Below, in pieces: positions 6,539-8,606 of a stretch of 8,606 nucleotides of DNA (positions within the stretch are counted from its first letter, which is position 1; every line of letters starts with the position of its first letter). Origin of the DNA: an uncultured bacterium (GTDB lineage: Bacteria; Planctomycetota; UBA1135; GCA-002686595). Under the pieces are notes generated by a model. That model saw nothing but the letters and a program-made list of their open reading frames with translations. It did not search any database and was not told where the DNA came from. Position numbers and translations under genes: made by a program. Location: contig CADEGS010000024.1 of NCBI GenBank assembly GCA_902826945.1, forward strand, positions 22,838-31,443, in the 5' to 3' direction.

Positions 6539-6543
6539 CCGCC

Positions 6544-7203
6544 GTGCAACCGCGCCGCTCTCCGCTGTCGAGGCTCTTGCACCCGCTCCTGGTCGTGCTG
6601 GGCGCGGTCGCCATGGTGCTCGGCCTGTTCCTCGTGCTGCCGCTGATCCAGGTCCTGCACCCGTCCGAGAAGAAGGTGCAGCTCATCGAGATCGCCGGTG
6701 GCACCCTCCCGCCGCCGCCGCCGGTCGCGCCCGAGCCCGAGCCGGAGAAGGAGCCGGAGCCGGAGGAGCCCCCGCCGGAGCTCCCCGACGAGGTCCCGCA
6801 GCTCGACCTGGCGCAGCTCGAGCTCGCCCTCCAGCCCGGCTTCCAGGACGGCATGCTGGGCGGCGATTTCCGGATCGACCTGGGCGGCTCGTCCGCCACC
6901 GGCGCGAGCTCCGAGGACCTGTTCGACAGCATGGACCTCGACCAGGAGCCGCGCGCCCTCGACCAGCCGGCCCCTTCGCTCAACGCCAAGCTGCGCAAGA
7001 AGGGCCCGGGCACCGTCGTCGTGGTGTTCATCGTCGACAAGAACGGCAAGGTCGAGAGCCCCCAGGTCCAGCGCTCGACCGACCCCGTCTTCGACGGACC
7101 GGCCCTGAGCGCCGTCAAGCGCTGGCGCTTCGAGCCCGGCAAGCGCCAGGGCCAGCCCGTCCGTTTCCGCATGCGCGTGCCGATCACCTTCCCCGCCCCT
7201 TGA
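6544..7203 (+). CDS. tonB: TonB energy transducer (short acidic-linker type)
   Basis: This 219-residue inner-membrane protein should pass motor energy to the receptor. It has a basic N-terminus, a membrane anchor at about 14-36, a proline-glutamate-rich stretch at 55-86, an acidic and hydrophobic middle (87-141) and a TonB C-terminal domain at about 146-217 with VVVVFIVDKNGKV (158-170), STDPVFDGPALSAVKRWRFEP (178-198) and VRFRMRVPITF (206-216). S9 and H13 have the same spacing as S16 and H20 of the E. coli TonB anchor, although an arginine lies between them. GTG at 6544 is preferred: TGAGG (6534-6538), overlapping the exbD stop, is 5 nt upstream, and the reading begins right at a short basic leader. 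The linker has Glu-Pro repeats but no Lys-Pro block and is shorter than in E. coli TonB. The C-terminal domain resembles, from memory, TonB proteins of PVC-group bacteria. Confidence 0.94.
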   Translation: MQPRRSPLSRLLHPLLVVLGAVAMVLGLFLVLPLIQVLHPSEKKVQLIEIAGGTLPPPPPVAPEPEPEKEPEPEEPPPELPDEVPQLDLAQLELALQPGFQDGMLGGDFRIDLGGSSATGASSEDLFDSMDLDQEPRALDQPAPSLNAKLRKKGPGTVVVVFIVDKNGKVESPQVQRSTDPVFDGPALSAVKRWRFEPGKRQGQPVRFRMRVPITFPAP

Positions 7204-7211
7204 TGCCATGA
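7203..7211 (+). other. Two-codon mini-ORF linking the tonB stop to the TPR gene start
   Basis: At TGATGCCATGA the tonB stop overlaps an ATG whose own stop (TGA 7209-7211) overlaps the TPR gene's ATG at 7208. With no ribosome-binding site for the TPR gene, terminating ribosomes would have to choose between the two closely spaced starts. A role in lowering TPR output is possible but inferred. Confidence 0.25.
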
Positions 7212-8605
7212 CCCTCCACGCCCTCTTCGTGTCCTTCGCGCTCCCGCTCGCGGCCTTCGGCAACGCGGGCGAGCCCACCACGCCCGCAGCGCGCTCCGCG
7301 GTCCCCCCGCTGGCCGTCGAGGGCCTCTCGCTGTGGAAGGATCCCGCCTTCCGCCGGCGCTTCGAGGAGAGCTACCTGGCCGAGACGGAGATCGAGCCGC
7401 GCGTGACCACGGCCGAGCGCGAGCTGATCCAGGACGTCAGCGAGCGCCTGGGCAAGGACCAGCGGACGGAGGCGCTCGCGCTCCTGCACAAGCGCCGCGA
7501 CGCCGGGTCCAGCGCGGTGATCGACTTCCTCGTCGGGAACATCCACTTCGAGATGGACGAGAACGATCGCGCCGCCGAGGCCTACACGGTCGCGGTGGAC
7601 AAGTACCCGAAGTTCCTGCGGGCCTGGAAGATGCTCGGGACCGTCCGCGCGCGCCAGGACGACGCGGCCGCCGCCGTGGGTGCCTTCACGCGCGTCGTCG
7701 AGCTGGGCGGCGGCAACTCGCTCGTGTACGGGCTGCTCGGCGTCTGCCACACGAAGCTAGGCGACCCGGTGGCCGCCGAGTCGGCCTTCCGGCTGGCGAT
7801 CATGCTCGACCCGCTCACGCTGGACTGGAAGATGGGCCTGGCGCGCGCGTTCTTCGACCAGAAGCGCTACGCCGACCTGGCCGCGCTGTGCGAGGCGCTG
7901 ATCGCGCGCTCGCCCGACAAGGCCGACCTGTGGCTCCTGCAGGCGAACGCGTTCATCGGCCTCGACCGGCGCCAGGAGGCGATCGGCAACCTGGAGCTGG
8001 TCGATCAGCTCGGCGCCTCGACGCCCGACAGCCTGCTGCTCCTCGGCGACCTGTACGTGAACGACGAGCTCTTCGCGCCGGCGCTCGAGGCGTACCAGCG
8101 CGCGCTCGCGACCGGTGCCCACGCCGCGGTGGTCCGCTCCGTGCGCGCGCTGCCGTCCTTGATCGGGCGCGGCGCGACGGCGGAGGCGCACGCGCTGCTC
8201 GACGGCCTCGACGCGCTGCCCGAGGGCGCGCTGGACGAGCAGCAGCACAAGGGCCTGCTGAAGCTGCGCGCGAAGCTGGCCATGGCGGAGGGCGCCGGAA
8301 ACGAGGAGGTGCTGCGGGTCCTCGAGGAGATCGTGCGCCTCGACCCCCTCGACGGCGAGGCGCTGCTGCTGCTCGGACAGCACCACGACGAAGCGGGGAA
8401 CCACGAGCTGGCGATCTTCTACTTCGAGCGCGCGGCGAGCCTGCCCGACTTCGAGGCGGAGGCCAAGCGCCTCCACGCCGTGCTGCTCGTCTCGGAGCGC
8501 AGGTACAACGAGGCCCTGCCGCTGCTCAAGCGCGCGCTCGACCTGACGCAGAACGAGCGGCTGCGCGAGTACGTCCGGGCCATCGAGCAGTACGCCCAGC
8601 GCTAG
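7208..8605 (+). CDS. Secreted tetratricopeptide-repeat protein of the TonB2-type operon
   Basis: This 465-residue protein is predicted periplasmic and built mostly of helical TPR repeats, which act as protein-binding scaffolds. A short signal peptide (hydrophobic 5-17, likely cleavage after GNA20) is followed by a linker and about ten TPR-like units from about residue 102 to 450, for example FLRAWKMLGTVRARQDDAAAAVGAFTR-type units at 136-169, 170-203 and 381-414 (the last includes ALLLLGQHHDEAGNHELAIF at 385-404). A TPR gene closes the TtpC-type cluster in Vibrio as well, so its place fits a conserved part of the machine. Its partner could be TonB, DUF3450 or the periplasmic part of TtpC; the sequence does not decide. 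ATG 7208 lies 4 nt after the tonB stop with no ribosome-binding site, so translation is probably coupled to tonB. The gene is complete; its TAG is one base from the window edge. No catalytic motif is seen. Confidence 0.88.
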   Translation: MTLHALFVSFALPLAAFGNAGEPTTPAARSAVPPLAVEGLSLWKDPAFRRRFEESYLAETEIEPRVTTAERELIQDVSERLGKDQRTEALALLHKRRDAGSSAVIDFLVGNIHFEMDENDRAAEAYTVAVDKYPKFLRAWKMLGTVRARQDDAAAAVGAFTRVVELGGGNSLVYGLLGVCHTKLGDPVAAESAFRLAIMLDPLTLDWKMGLARAFFDQKRYADLAALCEALIARSPDKADLWLLQANAFIGLDRRQEAIGNLELVDQLGASTPDSLLLLGDLYVNDELFAPALEAYQRALATGAHAAVVRSVRALPSLIGRGATAEAHALLDGLDALPEGALDEQQHKGLLKLRAKLAMAEGAGNEEVLRVLEEIVRLDPLDGEALLLLGQHHDEAGNHELAIFYFERAASLPDFEAEAKRLHAVLLVSERRYNEALPLLKRALDLTQNERLREYVRAIEQYAQR

Positions 8606-8606
8606 C

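Noticed and set aside
6706..6786. Expanded simple-sequence repeat or phase-variable tract in tonB
   Set aside because: The GCC/GAG-rich stretch encodes the expected proline-glutamate linker and is not a uniform repeat of one unit.
5097..7187. A 696-codon open frame on the - strand opposite exbB, exbD and tonB
   Set aside because: Low-complexity His/Arg/Gly/Ser-rich translation without domains, lying opposite four well-supported genes. Stops are rare in antisense frames at this GC content.
7757..8476. A 239-codon open frame on the - strand opposite the TPR gene
   Set aside because: A shadow of the repetitive helical codons of the TPR protein, with no recognisable domain.

Overview
The window is a single, very GC-rich (about 70% by eye) block of seven genes, all on the + strand and almost without gaps. 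GC-rich third codon positions are uniform throughout and nothing looks recently transferred. The organism is a Gram-negative-type (diderm) bacterium. The TonB and ExbB variants resemble those I remember from Planctomycetota/PVC-group and other high-GC environmental bacteria. That placement is an inference, and Myxococcota or Gemmatimonadota cannot be excluded from sequence alone.

Layout: a TonB-dependent outer-membrane receptor with an N-terminal carboxypeptidase-regulatory-like domain (27-3011, TTG start); a secreted coiled-coil DUF3450-family protein (3048-3866); a TtpC-like protein, i.e. a secreted coiled-coil region fused to an ExbB/TolQ-type proton channel (3883-5460); a second, ordinary-sized ExbB (5463-6098); ExbD (6120-6536); a TonB energy transducer (6544-7203, GTG start); and a secreted tetratricopeptide-repeat protein (7208-8605). 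Gaps between genes are 36, 16, 2, 21, 7 and 4 nt, so co-transcription and partly coupled translation are expected. No promoter is visible in the 26 bases before the first start codon and no terminator in the single base after the last stop. No RNA genes, mobile elements or CRISPR arrays were seen.

How it should work: ExbB, ExbD and the ExbB domain of TtpC form a proton-driven motor in the inner membrane. TonB carries its energy to the receptor in the outer membrane. DUF3450, the periplasmic part of TtpC and the TPR protein are accessory parts known from TonB2/TtpC-type systems, where the order DUF3450-ttpC-exbB-exbD-tonB-TPR is the familiar one. Here a receptor gene heads the operon, making a self-contained uptake unit. 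Its substrate cannot be read from the sequence.

The most interesting observation is that the C-terminal part of the DUF3450 protein and the periplasmic domain of TtpC appear to share one architecture (coiled coil, then a small strand-DG-strand-helix-strand module). They may be soluble and membrane-anchored copies of one ancestral part. Hairpins running into ribosome-binding sites, TGATG reinitiation mini-ORFs and a TonB with an unusual short acidic linker are secondary points.
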